Positions 27,828 to 37,928 of a stretch of 64,000 nt of DNA are shown here, in pieces. Position 1 is the first letter of the stretch, and each line of letters opens with the position of its first letter. The notes below the pieces were generated by a model, which saw nothing but the letters and a program-made list of their open reading frames with translations, was not told the DNA's origin and searched no databases. The DNA is taken from NCBI RefSeq assembly GCF_036016955.1, contig NZ_JAYWXI010000007.1:73678-137677 (forward strand), written 5' to 3'. The position numbers and the translations under genes were made by a program. Source of the DNA: JAYWXI01 sp036016955. Its GTDB lineage: Bacteria > Bacteroidota > Bacteroidia > Flavobacteriales > Weeksellaceae.

Positions 27828-28379
27828 TTAATTCTTCCAAAACGTCCAAACCGTCCCGTTAAAAACCGCCAGCTGATTGGTTAAGGTATCATATGCCATC
27901 ATTCCCGCTGCCGGATTGGCAATTTTCAAATGCGGAGACTCCATTTTAGGCAAAATCATCGCCTTATTGCTATCCGATAAAACCAATACCCCGAGAGGCT
28001 GGTTCTGAACGTTTTTACCTATAATCACAGAAGCCGTAGGCACTTCACGCTTGGAAAGTTGAATACTGCGATCCACCTTTCCCGTAGTGTCCACCGTAAC
28101 CCCACCAAATTGGTGAGTCGTGTTAAAGGTCAAGTCCTTCCATTCGCCATTTGGCTTGGCATACTTTACGATTCCGTCAGAAGCATCCATGATAATCGTG
28201 CCAGGGACAGCCGCATCCCCCTGTGGACGTGTCGCCACATAAGGCAGAATAAGACCTCGGGCCTCTGTCCCAAATTCCAAAGAAACCGAAGCATTGGTGA
28301 TCGTGTTTTTACCCACCGCTATCTGACCAAAAGCCAAAGCGGATAAACTTATAAAAAGTAGTGAAAGATTTTTTCTCAT
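27828..28379 (-). CDS. Secreted protein, paralogous tail to the upstream adhesin
   Basis: A 183-aa exported protein (signal MRKNLSLLFISLSALAFGQ). It is mainly beta/polar. The C-terminal GMMAYDTLTNQLAVFNGTVW closely resembles GMMVYDTTNNCLKIYNGTVW at the end of the large protein upstream, so both carry the same short end module. This module recurs in flavobacterial surface proteins. No enzymatic motif. It follows the adhesin gene after 21 nt and is closed by a terminator, so it forms an operon with it; a surface or tail-associated role is likely (inference). Confidence 0.7.
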   Translation of the reverse strand: MRKNLSLLFISLSALAFGQIAVGKNTITNASVSLEFGTEARGLILPYVATRPQGDAAVPGTIIMDASDGIVKYAKPNGEWKDLTFNTTHQFGGVTVDTTGKVDRSIQLSKREVPTASVIIGKNVQNQPLGVLVLSDSNKAMILPKMESPHLKIANPAAGMMAYDTLTNQLAVFNGTVWTFWKN

Positions 28380-28400
28380 TTTAGTAGCGTATTATTAAGA

Positions 28401-31337
28401 TTACTCCGGACAAGTCTGTGTGGAAAAACAACTCCAAACGGTACCATTGTAAATTTTTAAACAATTATTCGTCGTATCATACACCATCATTCCCGAAACA
28501 AAATCCGTTGCAGGAATCCCTTGAGGAAGACCGTCTGCACCAAAAGCTACCCGGTTAACGACCATGCCTTTTTTATTAGACTCCAAAGCCAACCAACCGC
28601 CTTTTCTTACCATCGGCCAATTATCAAACGAACCCGTATCTTCAATTCTGTTTAGTGCGGTAATCCCCACTTTGGAAGGAAGAGCATCTCCATCCGCAAT
28701 CTGCAAAGGCGTCTTATAACATACTTTGACCAAGTTAATAACCACTTCCGATGTCGATTCTTGACCGCCACATAACCCCGATACCGAATATTTAAAACGA
28801 TAAGTACCCGAAGCTGCCGAAGCCACACGCCACTGGCTGCCCACCAAAAGACTACTCGGTGGCGTCGTTGTTTCCGTCCATTTTCCAAAGCCGTCATACT
28901 CCCCTTGAAGATAATCGAAAAGGTTGATTGTTGTCCCCATGGCTTCATCATAAGTAAGATTAACAATTTGCCCTGTTCCCGCACTTGCCGCCGTAAGCGC
29001 ATTCTCCGTAAGTTTTACTGGAATCACACTATTGATACAACTGGTTGGCGAATTAGTCTTCAAGCGTACATTATAACCCCCCGCCTTATCGGCTGTATAT
29101 TCTCCAAGGTTTAATACATTCGTAGTGGACAACACCTCTGTACTTCCCTCTTTGGTCCATTCGTAGCTCAGATAATCCAAACCGTCTACGGCAAGACTCA
29201 GATTGTTGGTATCGCACACAGGCACCATACGAATACCCGGACGGCCTAGTTTAGCAATATCTAACTTTCTTGTTTGGAAGTTACCACACTTATCATACAC
29301 ACGGAAGAAATAAGTTCCTCCTTCAAGACCTTCAAATATAGGGTTGGTACCGTTATTTTTAGTTATGGCTGCATCATTAGCCTCTGAAGATACTATAGCG
29401 TAAGTTAAAGGAGCGGTACCACCACTTGCAGATAAAGCTACATCATAAGTCCCATTAGCACATTCAAATGCATAGGCGTTAGAAAAAGTAAGCGCAATAT
29501 TAGTTATTTCAAACTCTTTAAGAACTACCGTTGGGCAATAAACTCTTTTTAGTTGGTTGTTTATGATTGTTTCGCTTGATTCACTATATGGATCACGAAT
29601 AATCCTATAGCGACCAATAGGCTGGTTATACCATTCTCGAAAAGACTTGTTGTAGTAAAATGCAGGAGATACTTCGCCTGGAGTATCTAACTGAGTAGGA
29701 GATGTTCCCCAAGCATTTTGTTCAGGAAAATAACGTTGATAGTAAAAATTATCATTAAATTTAAAATTTCCAACAGTACACCCATATTCCACAGAAGGAG
29801 AAGTACCAAATGGAGTTTGTTTAATTGTCGTTATTGTTTTTGTTACTACGGTGTCATCACACATGTTACCAAAAGAAAAAGTGTACTCTCCTAAAGGGAG
29901 ATTCTCTAACAAGAATGTACGTTTTTTACCATTTTCGATTACAAAACGATCTTCAGGTAAAATATAAGGTAGCGGTCCATATTGATCTATAAAAGCTTGA
30001 GGAGCAACAGTTATTTTAGTATCACGAAACCCCCATGCATTACCGCCTTTAATATTGTTATAATATACCTGTTGATTTTCATCTGTTTGGCATGACCTAT
30101 CACTTCTTATACTATACACTGTATTTTCAGAAAAACTTCCTTTACCTCTGACCCTAATTGTAGTATCAAAGGATACTCCACACTCATTTATGTAACGAAC
30201 GTTATACGTTCCCGTAGGCAAATTTGTGTAGGAATGGCTCTGTTTCATTTGCCCATGAAATTCATTATAACTAACTGGGTCAAATCCAGAAGGGGGATTT
30301 AAAAACTCTACTCTAAAATTAAATTGTGTAGCTCGGTAAGTAGAATAGATAGGAATATCTGGATAAATTTTATATACCGATGTTCCACAATTTTCATTAT
30401 CAAAACTCTCAACACCTACATAGGTTTGATTGTAATTAAAATTATTGGTTTGTGTAATAGTTCTTCCACAAGCGTCAGTAGTAGTAACAGTAATAGGTAA
30501 AATATTTACCCCTTCAAAAATTGGTATATATGCCATGGGTGGTTGAGCAGTGCTATAATCACGCACCGTACCTTCTACTGTATCCACCGTACCTGTTGTA
30601 GGATTGGTATAACTTATTTTAACTTGGAGAGGGTAATTTGCATATACAAAACTGCCGTTTTTAGTAGGATAGTACATATGTAGAGCAACCCTTGAACATC
30701 CATCACCTATCCCATAATATTCAAGGTTATCAAAGCTACTAACACTTGAAGAAATTTGAACACTTTCTACTACCCCTGTCCCACAGTTATCTATTACTCG
30801 ATAACGGTTTGTTCCACTCGGAAGATTTGTGAAGCTGTAAAGTGTTAAACTTTGTTGCACCTCTGAAATCACATTGTTATTAGCATCTATAAGCTGATAA
30901 CGGTAAGGAGCTCTACCTCCTTTAACATTTACATGAAACGAACCATCGTTACCACAATTCTCACCTATAATAGAAAAAGCGGTAACGGTCATTGTTGGTG
31001 GCTTTTGGTCAGCAATGGTAAAATCGTTACTTGTCGCTTGGTTGCTAGATGTACCCAAAGTTTGTGTAGCCACTACTTTATAAGTACCTGTAGGAAGCCC
31101 AGTAAAAGTTAACAAAGTGGTCGTTTCAACCGCCTTACTTAAATCGGAGGTATTATAAATACTATAAACTATACTAGAGTTAGCCGTAGCTCCACTCGTT
31201 GTCCAAGAAAGTGTACCGTTATTAGGACAAGTCTCCGCCGTTCCTGTAAGATTAACCGTAAAAGCCGGAAGAATGGTCTGTGTAAGAAAAAATAAAGGCA
31301 ATAATACCCCAATCAGGTTTAGTAATTTTTTCATCAT
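28401..31337 (-). CDS. Large secreted SprB-repeat-type surface protein
   Basis: About 978 aa, from ATG 31337 (a second ATG follows at 31334), beginning MMKKLLNLIGVLLPLFFLTQ, a signal peptide. The body consists of Ig-like or SprB-type repeats: each has an early Cys, then a Gly-Gly-x-x-Pro-Tyr-x-Tyr element (GGRAPYRYQLID, GGTAPLTYAIV). About 30 residues before the end is the GMMVYDT...NGTVW module, followed by a Cys-rich end (CFSTQTCPE). SprB repeats occur in gliding and adhesion proteins exported by the type IX system, but no clear T9SS C-terminal domain is seen. The DNA is more AT-rich than the neighbours. Probable cell-surface adhesin. Confidence 0.7.
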   Translation of the reverse strand: MMKKLLNLIGVLLPLFFLTQTILPAFTVNLTGTAETCPNNGTLSWTTSGATANSSIVYSIYNTSDLSKAVETTTLLTFTGLPTGTYKVVATQTLGTSSNQATSNDFTIADQKPPTMTVTAFSIIGENCGNDGSFHVNVKGGRAPYRYQLIDANNNVISEVQQSLTLYSFTNLPSGTNRYRVIDNCGTGVVESVQISSSVSSFDNLEYYGIGDGCSRVALHMYYPTKNGSFVYANYPLQVKISYTNPTTGTVDTVEGTVRDYSTAQPPMAYIPIFEGVNILPITVTTTDACGRTITQTNNFNYNQTYVGVESFDNENCGTSVYKIYPDIPIYSTYRATQFNFRVEFLNPPSGFDPVSYNEFHGQMKQSHSYTNLPTGTYNVRYINECGVSFDTTIRVRGKGSFSENTVYSIRSDRSCQTDENQQVYYNNIKGGNAWGFRDTKITVAPQAFIDQYGPLPYILPEDRFVIENGKKRTFLLENLPLGEYTFSFGNMCDDTVVTKTITTIKQTPFGTSPSVEYGCTVGNFKFNDNFYYQRYFPEQNAWGTSPTQLDTPGEVSPAFYYNKSFREWYNQPIGRYRIIRDPYSESSETIINNQLKRVYCPTVVLKEFEITNIALTFSNAYAFECANGTYDVALSASGGTAPLTYAIVSSEANDAAITKNNGTNPIFEGLEGGTYFFRVYDKCGNFQTRKLDIAKLGRPGIRMVPVCDTNNLSLAVDGLDYLSYEWTKEGSTEVLSTTNVLNLGEYTADKAGGYNVRLKTNSPTSCINSVIPVKLTENALTAASAGTGQIVNLTYDEAMGTTINLFDYLQGEYDGFGKWTETTTPPSSLLVGSQWRVASAASGTYRFKYSVSGLCGGQESTSEVVINLVKVCYKTPLQIADGDALPSKVGITALNRIEDTGSFDNWPMVRKGGWLALESNKKGMVVNRVAFGADGLPQGIPATDFVSGMMVYDTTNNCLKIYNGTVWSCFSTQTCPE

Positions 31338-31357
31338 AAGTTGTGTGTAATAACAGG

Positions 31358-31365
31358 CAAAGCTA
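31358..31365 (-). promoter_or_regulatory. -7 box of the SprB-repeat operon
   Basis: TAGCTTTG on the minus strand, 20 nt before the ATG at 31337. The frame continues upstream to 31370 but that start overlaps the box. Confidence 0.5.
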
Positions 31366-31467
31366 AACATTTTTATTAGATAAAAAGTTTTTTTTTAAAA
31401 AAAACCTTATTTTATTTTCAAATTGGTTGTCGGTTTTTTCTCTTTCAAGCATCTTTCGGGTTTTTCC

Positions 31468-31475
31468 TATCTTTG
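31468..31475 (+). promoter_or_regulatory. -7 box of polA, directly before the start codon
   Basis: TATCTTTG ends only 4 nt before the ATG at 31480. In this promoter class transcription starts a few bases after the box, so the mRNA would begin at or within a few bases of the start codon. Confidence 0.6.
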
Positions 31476-31479
31476 CCCC

Positions 31480-34311
31480 ATGGCAGCACAAAACGATAAA
31501 AGACTCTACCTCATCGATGCTTATGCGATGATTTTCCGTGGGTATTATGCTCTAATCCGAAACCCCAGAATCACCAGCAGCGGTTTGGATACCTCCGCTG
31601 TATTCGGCTTTACCAACTCCCTTATCGAACTGATAAGAAAAGAAAAACCCACCCATTTGGCCGTCGTATTCGACGTAGGAAGGGAAAATGTGCGCACCGC
31701 CGATTTTAGCGACTACAAAGCCAACCGAAGCGAAACCCCCGAAGCCATAAAAATAGCCGTCCCGTACATCCACCGCATTTTGGAAGCCATGGGCATCCCC
31801 AGCTTGGGCGTGGAGGGCTACGAAGCCGACGATGTCATCGCCACCATCGCCTGCCAAGCCGAACAAAAAGGCTACAACGTCTTTATGGTTACCCCCGATA
31901 AAGATTTCGGCCAATTGGTCACCGACCGCATCAAAATATACAAGCCCGGTCTGAAAGGCGGTGATGCGGAAATCCTCGGCGTTGAGGAAATCAAAGCTAA
32001 ATACGACATCGACAACCCCAAACAAGTCATCGACTTTTTGGCCATGATGGGAGATGCCGTAGACAATATCCCCGGACTGGAAGGCGTAGGCGAAAAAACC
32101 GCCATGAAATTCCTAAAAGAATTCGGCAGCCTCGAAAATCTCCTAGCCAACACCCATCAACTGAAAGGCAAACTGAAAGAAAAAGTGGAAGCCTCCGCAG
32201 AAAGAGGACGCCTCTCCAAAAAACTCGCCACCATCATTTGCGATGCTCCCATTGCCTTCGAACAAGAACAATACGACCTACTCCCCCCCGACTTCGACAA
32301 AGTGAGAAGTATTTTTGACGAAATCGAATTCCGGAGGCTTTACGAAAACCTCTACCGAGCTTTTGCCCCGACTTCCGCCGAAAAAACCGAAAACACACCT
32401 TCGGCAGTTTCGGCAAGCAAAAAAAACAGCAGTGAACAAGGCGTCATGCAACTGGATCTTTTTGCCAATTTTGAAGAATTAGATCAAGCCACGTCCACCA
32501 AAGCCACCCTTGCGGAAAGCGACCACCTTTACCAGTGCATCGACCAACCCAAAGCGCAAAGGTTACTGGTGGAAAACCTTTTAGCCCAAAAAGCCGTCTG
32601 CTTCGACACCGAAACCACTTCCCTCAACGAAATGGAGGCCGAATTGGTAGGCCTAAGCTTTTGCTACAAAAAAGGACTGGCCTACTACATCCCCCTAAGT
32701 GCCGACCGACAACAAGCCTTAGAAACCCTGGAAATATTCAAACCCTTCTTCGAGAAAGAAAATCTGCTAAAAATTGCCCACAACCTAAAGTTCGATTACA
32801 AAGTGCTTAAACAATACGGCATCACCGTAAAAGGCTCTTTATTCGATACGATGATTGCCCACTATCTTCTCAACCCGGACGGAAAACACGGCATGGATTA
32901 TCTCGCTGAAATCCACCTCAATTACAAACCCGTTTCCATCGAAAGCCTTATCGGAAAAAAAGGCAAAAAGCAAGGCAGTTTTCGGGACGTTCCCCTAAGC
33001 GAACAAACCGACTATGCCGCAGAAGATGCCGATATCACTTTCCAATTGTACGAACGGTTCGCTCCACAACTGAAAAAAGAGAATTTGGAAGACCTCTTCT
33101 ACCGTGTGGAAATGCCTTTAATGGAAGTCCTTGCCAAAATGGAACTCTGCGGAATTGCTCTGGATAAAGACTGGCTAGCCCAAGAAAGCAAAGACCTTGA
33201 AAACGATTTAAAACAACTGGAAGACCAGATTTTCGCTCTTTCGGGAGAGGCTTTTAATCTGAATTCCCCAAAGCAACTGGGCGAAATTTTATTTGAAAAA
33301 ATGGAACTGGATCCCAAAGCCAAAAAAACCAAAACAGGACAGTATGCCACCTCGGAAGAAGTCCTGCAAAAATTGGCTCCAAAACACGAAATCATCCCTT
33401 TGATTTTGGAATACCGCACCTATCAAAAACTAAAATCCACCTACGTCGATGCGCTTCCCTCCCAAATCGAAGCCACCGACAATCGCGTGCATACCACGTT
33501 TTCGCAAACCACAGCAGCAACGGGACGTTTGGCCTCCGTAAACCCTAACCTTCAAAACATCCCTATCCGCACCCTCCGCGGACAGCAAATACGAGGTGCC
33601 TTTAAAGCCACGGAAGGCCACCGCATCATCTCGGCCGATTATTCCCAAATTGAACTCCGCCTCATTGCCGAGATTTCCGAGGAAACCAACATGATTCAAG
33701 CCTTCCAAAAAGGAGAAGACATCCACGCCTCCACGGCCGCAAAACTCTTTAATGTCGCCCTAGAAAACGTCTCAAAAATCCAACGCTCACAAGCCAAAAC
33801 CGTAAATTTCGGGATCATCTACGGGCAAGGAGCCTTCACTTTGGCCGAACAAACCGGACTTTCCAGAGCCGAAGCCAAACAAATGATTGACGCCTATTTC
33901 GAGACCTATCCCAAACTGAAAGAATGGATGGCCGAACAAATAAAAAAAGCCAGAGAACAAGGCTACGTCGAAACCCTTTTAGGACGAAAGCGCCACCTGA
34001 AAGACATTAACTCCAACAACTTCGTCGTAAGAAGCCACGCCGAAAGAAATGCCGTAAACGCCCCCATACAAGGAAGCGCCGCCGATATTATCAAAATCGC
34101 CATGATTAAAATCGACAAAGCCCTACAAAACGAAAAACTAAAAGCCAAGATGCTGCTCCAAGTCCACGACGAACTGGTCTTTGAAGTCCCCGAAGCCGAG
34201 GTTGAGCAAGTTTCGGCACTCATTTCCACCAATATGCAAAACGCCGTGGAAACCAAAGTACCTCTCTTGGTGGAACTGGGCGTAGGAGCCAATTGGCTGG
34301 AAGCCCACTAA
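31480..34311 (+). CDS. polA: DNA polymerase I
   Basis: 943 aa from ATG 31480 (MAAQNDKRLYLIDAYAMIFRG); the longer frame to 31423 is excluded by the -7 box and by the family N-terminus. Domains: 5'-3' nuclease (about 1-290; YEADDVIATIA, DKDFGQLV, MGDAVDNIPG); 3'-5' exonuclease (about 330-520), with an apparently active first motif CFDTETTSL and YAAEDADITF; family A polymerase (about 560-943) with ADYSQIELRLIAEIS, RSQAKTVNFGIIYG and HDELVFEV. It works in Okazaki-fragment maturation and repair. Proofreading residues look intact, unlike some bacterial Pol I enzymes. Confidence 0.97.
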   Translation: MAAQNDKRLYLIDAYAMIFRGYYALIRNPRITSSGLDTSAVFGFTNSLIELIRKEKPTHLAVVFDVGRENVRTADFSDYKANRSETPEAIKIAVPYIHRILEAMGIPSLGVEGYEADDVIATIACQAEQKGYNVFMVTPDKDFGQLVTDRIKIYKPGLKGGDAEILGVEEIKAKYDIDNPKQVIDFLAMMGDAVDNIPGLEGVGEKTAMKFLKEFGSLENLLANTHQLKGKLKEKVEASAERGRLSKKLATIICDAPIAFEQEQYDLLPPDFDKVRSIFDEIEFRRLYENLYRAFAPTSAEKTENTPSAVSASKKNSSEQGVMQLDLFANFEELDQATSTKATLAESDHLYQCIDQPKAQRLLVENLLAQKAVCFDTETTSLNEMEAELVGLSFCYKKGLAYYIPLSADRQQALETLEIFKPFFEKENLLKIAHNLKFDYKVLKQYGITVKGSLFDTMIAHYLLNPDGKHGMDYLAEIHLNYKPVSIESLIGKKGKKQGSFRDVPLSEQTDYAAEDADITFQLYERFAPQLKKENLEDLFYRVEMPLMEVLAKMELCGIALDKDWLAQESKDLENDLKQLEDQIFALSGEAFNLNSPKQLGEILFEKMELDPKAKKTKTGQYATSEEVLQKLAPKHEIIPLILEYRTYQKLKSTYVDALPSQIEATDNRVHTTFSQTTAATGRLASVNPNLQNIPIRTLRGQQIRGAFKATEGHRIISADYSQIELRLIAEISEETNMIQAFQKGEDIHASTAAKLFNVALENVSKIQRSQAKTVNFGIIYGQGAFTLAEQTGLSRAEAKQMIDAYFETYPKLKEWMAEQIKKAREQGYVETLLGRKRHLKDINSNNFVVRSHAERNAVNAPIQGSAADIIKIAMIKIDKALQNEKLKAKMLLQVHDELVFEVPEAEVEQVSALISTNMQNAVETKVPLLVELGVGANWLEAH

Positions 34312-34317
34312 AAGCAT

Positions 34318-34348
34318 TAAAAAAGTCCGCCATTAGCGGACTTTTTTT
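34318..34348. terminator. Bidirectional terminator between polA and hppA
   Basis: AAAAAGTCCGC/GCGGACTTTTT stem with a 5-nt loop and T/A runs on both sides; it can end both converging genes. Confidence 0.85.
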
Positions 34349-34373
34349 AACGCAAATATTCTCAAAAAGAAAT

Positions 34374-36581
34374 TTATTCGCCAATATAAACACCGTCCTG
34401 AGAAACGGGATTAGCCTGAATCTGCTCAAGTCTTTGAAGCTTCTCCATTCGGCTGTCCTCGATTTTAGTTTTGTGCAAAACCGCCAAACTAGGCGCAATC
34501 ACCAACGAAACAATACTCATCAACTTAATAAGAATATTCATCGAAGGCCCCGAAGTATCCTTGAACGGATCCCCTACCGTATCCCCCGTTACGGAAGCTT
34601 TATGCAAATCCGAACCTTTATAGTAAATCTCACCATTCACCTCAACGCCTTTTTCAAAAGACTTTTTCGCGTTATCCCAGGCCCCTCCGGCATTGTTCTG
34701 AAAAATACCCATCAACACGCCGCTTACCGTAGCTCCAGCTAAAAATCCACCCAAAACTTCCGGCCCCCAAATAAAACCAATCACCAACGGTGTAACAATC
34801 GCCAATGCTCCCGGAAGCATCATTTTCTTAATAGAAGCATCCGTGGAAATCGCCACACATTTCTCGTATTCGGGTTGCGCCTTCCCTTCCAATATTCCCG
34901 GAATTTCCCGAAACTGACGTCTCACCTCTTCCACCATAGCCATAGCCGCCTTACCCACTGCCGTAATCGCCAATGACGAAAAAATAAAAGGAATCATCGC
35001 CCCGATAAACAAACCAGCCAGCACATCCGCCTTATAAATATCAATCCCGTCAATTCCCGCAATACCCACAAATGCCGCAAAAAGAGCCAAAGCCGTCAAC
35101 GCCGCCGAAGCAATAGCAAACCCCTTCCCAGTAGCCGCCGTCGTATTGCCCACCGCATCCAAAATATCGGTTCTTTCGCGCACCTCTTTGGGAAGCTCAC
35201 TCATCTCCGCAATACCACCCGCATTGTCCGCAATAGGACCAAAAGCATCAATAGCCAACTGCATGGCCGTAGTCGCCATCATACCCGCCGCCGCAATCGC
35301 CACGCCGTACAATCCCGCACAAAGATAAGATCCCCAAATACCTGCCGCCAAAACCAATATCGGAAGCATCGTAGACTCCATCCCCACGGAAAGCCCCCCA
35401 ATAATATTGGTGGCATGCCCCGTACTGGACTGCTTCACAATACTCTTAACAGGACGTTTGCCCATTGCCGTATAATATTCGGTAATAAGACTCATAAGCG
35501 TCCCCACTACAAGCCCAACCACAACCGCTCCGAAAACACCGCCACGAGTGAACAATACACCACGAAGCTCCATCGTTTCAGGAAGCAAGAACATCGTAAG
35601 GAAATAAGTCGTTACAGCCGTAAGGACAATACTGCCCCAGTTACCGTAATTCAAAGCATTCTGAACCTTAACCGTATCGTTACCCGAAGATTCCCCGATG
35701 CGGACAAAAAAAGTGCCCACAATGGAAAAAACAATCCCCAAGCCCGCAATAAGCATCGGAAGAAGAATTGGAGCAAAACCTCCAAACGCATCATGAGACA
35801 CCGTCTCCCGCCCCAAAACCATCGTTGCCAATACCGTCGCAACATAAGAACCGAATAAATCCGCTCCCATTCCTGCCACATCCCCCACATTATCCCCTAC
35901 ATTATCGGCAATGGTTGCCGGATTACGAGGATCATCCTCAGGGATGCCTGCTTCCACTTTACCAACCAAATCCGCACCCACGTCCGCAGCTTTGGTGTAA
36001 ATTCCCCCTCCTACTCTGGCAAACAAAGCAATGGATTCTGCCCCCAAAGAAAACCCCGTCAAGATTTCAATCGCCCGTTCCATTTCATGCGACCCCGCCG
36101 GCGACCCCGGAGCAAAAATCTGCTTAATAATAAGGTACAACGACCCTAATCCCAACACGGCAAGTCCTGCGACACCCATCCCCATAACCGATCCGCCCGT
36201 GAACGAAACTTTCAACGCCCTCGATAAAGACGTTTTCGCCGCTTGAGCCGTTCGGACATTGGCTTTGGTAGCAATCTTCATACCGATATAGCCGGCCACC
36301 GCACTAAAAACAGCCCCCACCACAAACGCAATTCCGATTGACCAGTGGGATTTCTCGTTGGTAAGCCCCATAAGCCCCAACAAAAGAGCCACCACTACCA
36401 CAAAATAAGCAAGAATCTTATACTCCGCATGCAAAAAAGCCATCGCCCCGTCGGCAATATGACCGCTAATGGTTTTCATCTTGTCGCTTCCCGCATCCTG
36501 ACGGCTGATCCAACGACTCTGCATGAAAGTATAAGCCAAAGCTATGCCCCCGAAAATAGGCACCAAAATAAATAAGTCCAT
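34374..36581 (-). CDS. hppA: Membrane-bound ion-pumping pyrophosphatase
   Basis: 735 aa, about 16 membrane helices. It hydrolyses cytosolic PPi and pumps H+ or Na+. The catalytic loop [35 protein letters not shown] region is intact. The motif [10 protein letters not shown] carries Ala where K+-independent enzymes have Lys, so this is of the K+-dependent class (established family rule); H+ versus Na+ cannot be decided by eye. It is followed downstream, after a separate unit, by soluble Ppa. The start is inferred from the first hydrophobic helix at [19 protein letters not shown]. Confidence 0.95.
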   Translation of the reverse strand: MDLFILVPIFGGIALAYTFMQSRWISRQDAGSDKMKTISGHIADGAMAFLHAEYKILAYFVVVVALLLGLMGLTNEKSHWSIGIAFVVGAVFSAVAGYIGMKIATKANVRTAQAAKTSLSRALKVSFTGGSVMGMGVAGLAVLGLGSLYLIIKQIFAPGSPAGSHEMERAIEILTGFSLGAESIALFARVGGGIYTKAADVGADLVGKVEAGIPEDDPRNPATIADNVGDNVGDVAGMGADLFGSYVATVLATMVLGRETVSHDAFGGFAPILLPMLIAGLGIVFSIVGTFFVRIGESSGNDTVKVQNALNYGNWGSIVLTAVTTYFLTMFLLPETMELRGVLFTRGGVFGAVVVGLVVGTLMSLITEYYTAMGKRPVKSIVKQSSTGHATNIIGGLSVGMESTMLPILVLAAGIWGSYLCAGLYGVAIAAAGMMATTAMQLAIDAFGPIADNAGGIAEMSELPKEVRERTDILDAVGNTTAATGKGFAIASAALTALALFAAFVGIAGIDGIDIYKADVLAGLFIGAMIPFIFSSLAITAVGKAAMAMVEEVRRQFREIPGILEGKAQPEYEKCVAISTDASIKKMMLPGALAIVTPLVIGFIWGPEVLGGFLAGATVSGVLMGIFQNNAGGAWDNAKKSFEKGVEVNGEIYYKGSDLHKASVTGDTVGDPFKDTSGPSMNILIKLMSIVSLVIAPSLAVLHKTKIEDSRMEKLQRLEQIQANPVSQDGVYIGE

Positions 36582-36685
36582 AGATTAAAACTTTTATTAA
36601 TTACCTGTTAAATTTACTAAAAAAAACAGCTCCCACTCCAAGAATGACGAATCTCAGCCCTCTCGAAAAAACACTCATAAAACCT

Positions 36686-36719
36686 AAAAAGCAGGCTCTT
36701 ACATCAGAACCTGCTTTTT
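36686..36719 (-). terminator. Intrinsic terminator of the ppa operon
   Basis: GCAGGTTCT/AGAGCCTGC stem with one G-T pair, then T5 in the minus direction. Confidence 0.8.
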
Positions 36720-36742
36720 CCATAAGCGTTTATTACTTCTCG

Positions 36743-37354
36743 TTAGCCTCCGAATTTGTCCGCATAATCCCGCTCAGACGCCTTAATGACCTGCTTGGCA
36801 TGTTCTGCACCATAGACAGAATCTATTCGGCATTTTGCAGGCTCATCGGGAAGGTTTTTATACGTCAAAAAGTAATGCTTCAGACGCTTAACCTCCGCCT
36901 CCGGAAGTTCCGAAATATCTCTAACGTGACCAAAAGCATGATCTCCCACCATCACGGCCACAATTTTATCGTCCGCCTCTCCTTTGTCAATCATTTTAAA
37001 CCCTCCGATAGGAATAGCCTCCATCAAAAGACCACCGGAGTGGATATTGTGCGAACTCAACACGCAGATGTCCAAAGGGTCATGGTCCCCCATTTCCACA
37101 TCCGCCGAACCGTGCTCAATCGCCAGCTTCATCACCTCATTATGGCAATACGTCCTGGGAATAAAACCATAAAGCGCAGGAATGATATTGGAAAACTGCT
37201 GAGGACGATCCACCTTCAAGTAGCCGCTCTTCTTGTCCACTTCATACTTAATGGTATCGGAAGGAACTATTTCCACAAACACATTCACCACATTGGGCGA
37301 TTTTTCTCCGGCAGGAATACCATGCCATGGATGAGCTTTAAAATTTGGAATCAT
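36743..37354 (-). CDS. ppa: Soluble family I inorganic pyrophosphatase
   Basis: 203 aa. It hydrolyses PPi made by biosynthesis. The acidic metal-binding motif is GDHDPLDICVL (D-x-D-P-x-D type, about 94-104); EIVPSDTIKYEVDKKSG in the N-terminal part and the GFIPRTYC active-site region (about 64-71) are typical, with KHYFLTYK near the C-terminus. It lies 18 nt after the upstream membrane-anchored protein gene, so they share an operon. The soluble enzyme next to a membrane pyrophosphatase suggests PPi is handled by two routes. Confidence 0.93.
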   Translation of the reverse strand: MIPNFKAHPWHGIPAGEKSPNVVNVFVEIVPSDTIKYEVDKKSGYLKVDRPQQFSNIIPALYGFIPRTYCHNEVMKLAIEHGSADVEMGDHDPLDICVLSSHNIHSGGLLMEAIPIGGFKMIDKGEADDKIVAVMVGDHAFGHVRDISELPEAEVKRLKHYFLTYKNLPDEPAKCRIDSVYGAEHAKQVIKASERDYADKFGG

Positions 37355-37372
37355 TTTATTTTTTTTGGTTAA

Positions 37373-37885
37373 TTAATTACTCAACAACAAGGCTTCTCTA
37401 CGCAGCATTTCGATGGTTTGGGAAATATAATCTTCCCCCTCCAAATACGCCATAAGAAAAACCGTCTTAAAATCGGACAATTCGGCTTTTTCGCTAAGCC
37501 CCTCATAGGTACCATGAAGCAACTTCAACACCTCTTCCTTAGCCTGAAAAACCGACTGCCAAGACGACTTAGAAAGATAAATCTGCTGTGCCGCATTATA
37601 GGCAAACTCCTCGGAAATATTTTTTTCGATAAGAAAAACAAATTCGTGAGGTTCCAGGTTTTCATCAAAATTCTTTACCAAATGCGAAGGCTTTAACCGC
37701 TCCAAAAAAAGCGTCATCCGCTCGTAAGCCTGCAAGGTATTTTCGCCCCCCGACTTCAACGAAAGCATCTTCAATTCCTTTTCCTTCATCCTTATATAAG
37801 TGTGGACGAACTGCCGCCACAACAACAGGAAAGGAACCGCAATCGCCAAAGCGAATATGTAAGGAAGAAAATCCGAAAACGCCAT
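37373..37885 (-). CDS. Membrane-anchored protein of unknown function (DUF7935-like)
   Basis: A 170-aa protein with one N-terminal membrane helix (FLPYIFALAIAVPFLLLW, about 6-23) and a helical cytoplasmic part rich in charged residues (LQAYERMTLFLERLKPSHLV, ISEEFAYNAAQQIYLS). It fits a Bacteroidota-specific family of conserved unknowns; the DUF number is from memory and not checked. No catalytic motif. It precedes ppa by 18 nt and has its own -7 box, so the unit is this gene then ppa. Confidence 0.65.
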   Translation of the reverse strand: MAFSDFLPYIFALAIAVPFLLLWRQFVHTYIRMKEKELKMLSLKSGGENTLQAYERMTLFLERLKPSHLVKNFDENLEPHEFVFLIEKNISEEFAYNAAQQIYLSKSSWQSVFQAKEEVLKLLHGTYEGLSEKAELSDFKTVFLMAYLEGEDYISQTIEMLRREALLLSN

Positions 37886-37913
37886 TTTTTTCGTCCGTTT
37901 TAAACTAAGTCCG

Positions 37914-37921
37914 CAAAAATA
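37914..37921 (-). promoter_or_regulatory. -7 box of the DUF7935-like/ppa operon
   Basis: TATTTTTG on the minus strand, 28 nt before the start codon at 37885. Confidence 0.5.
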
Positions 37922-37928
37922 CTCAAAA

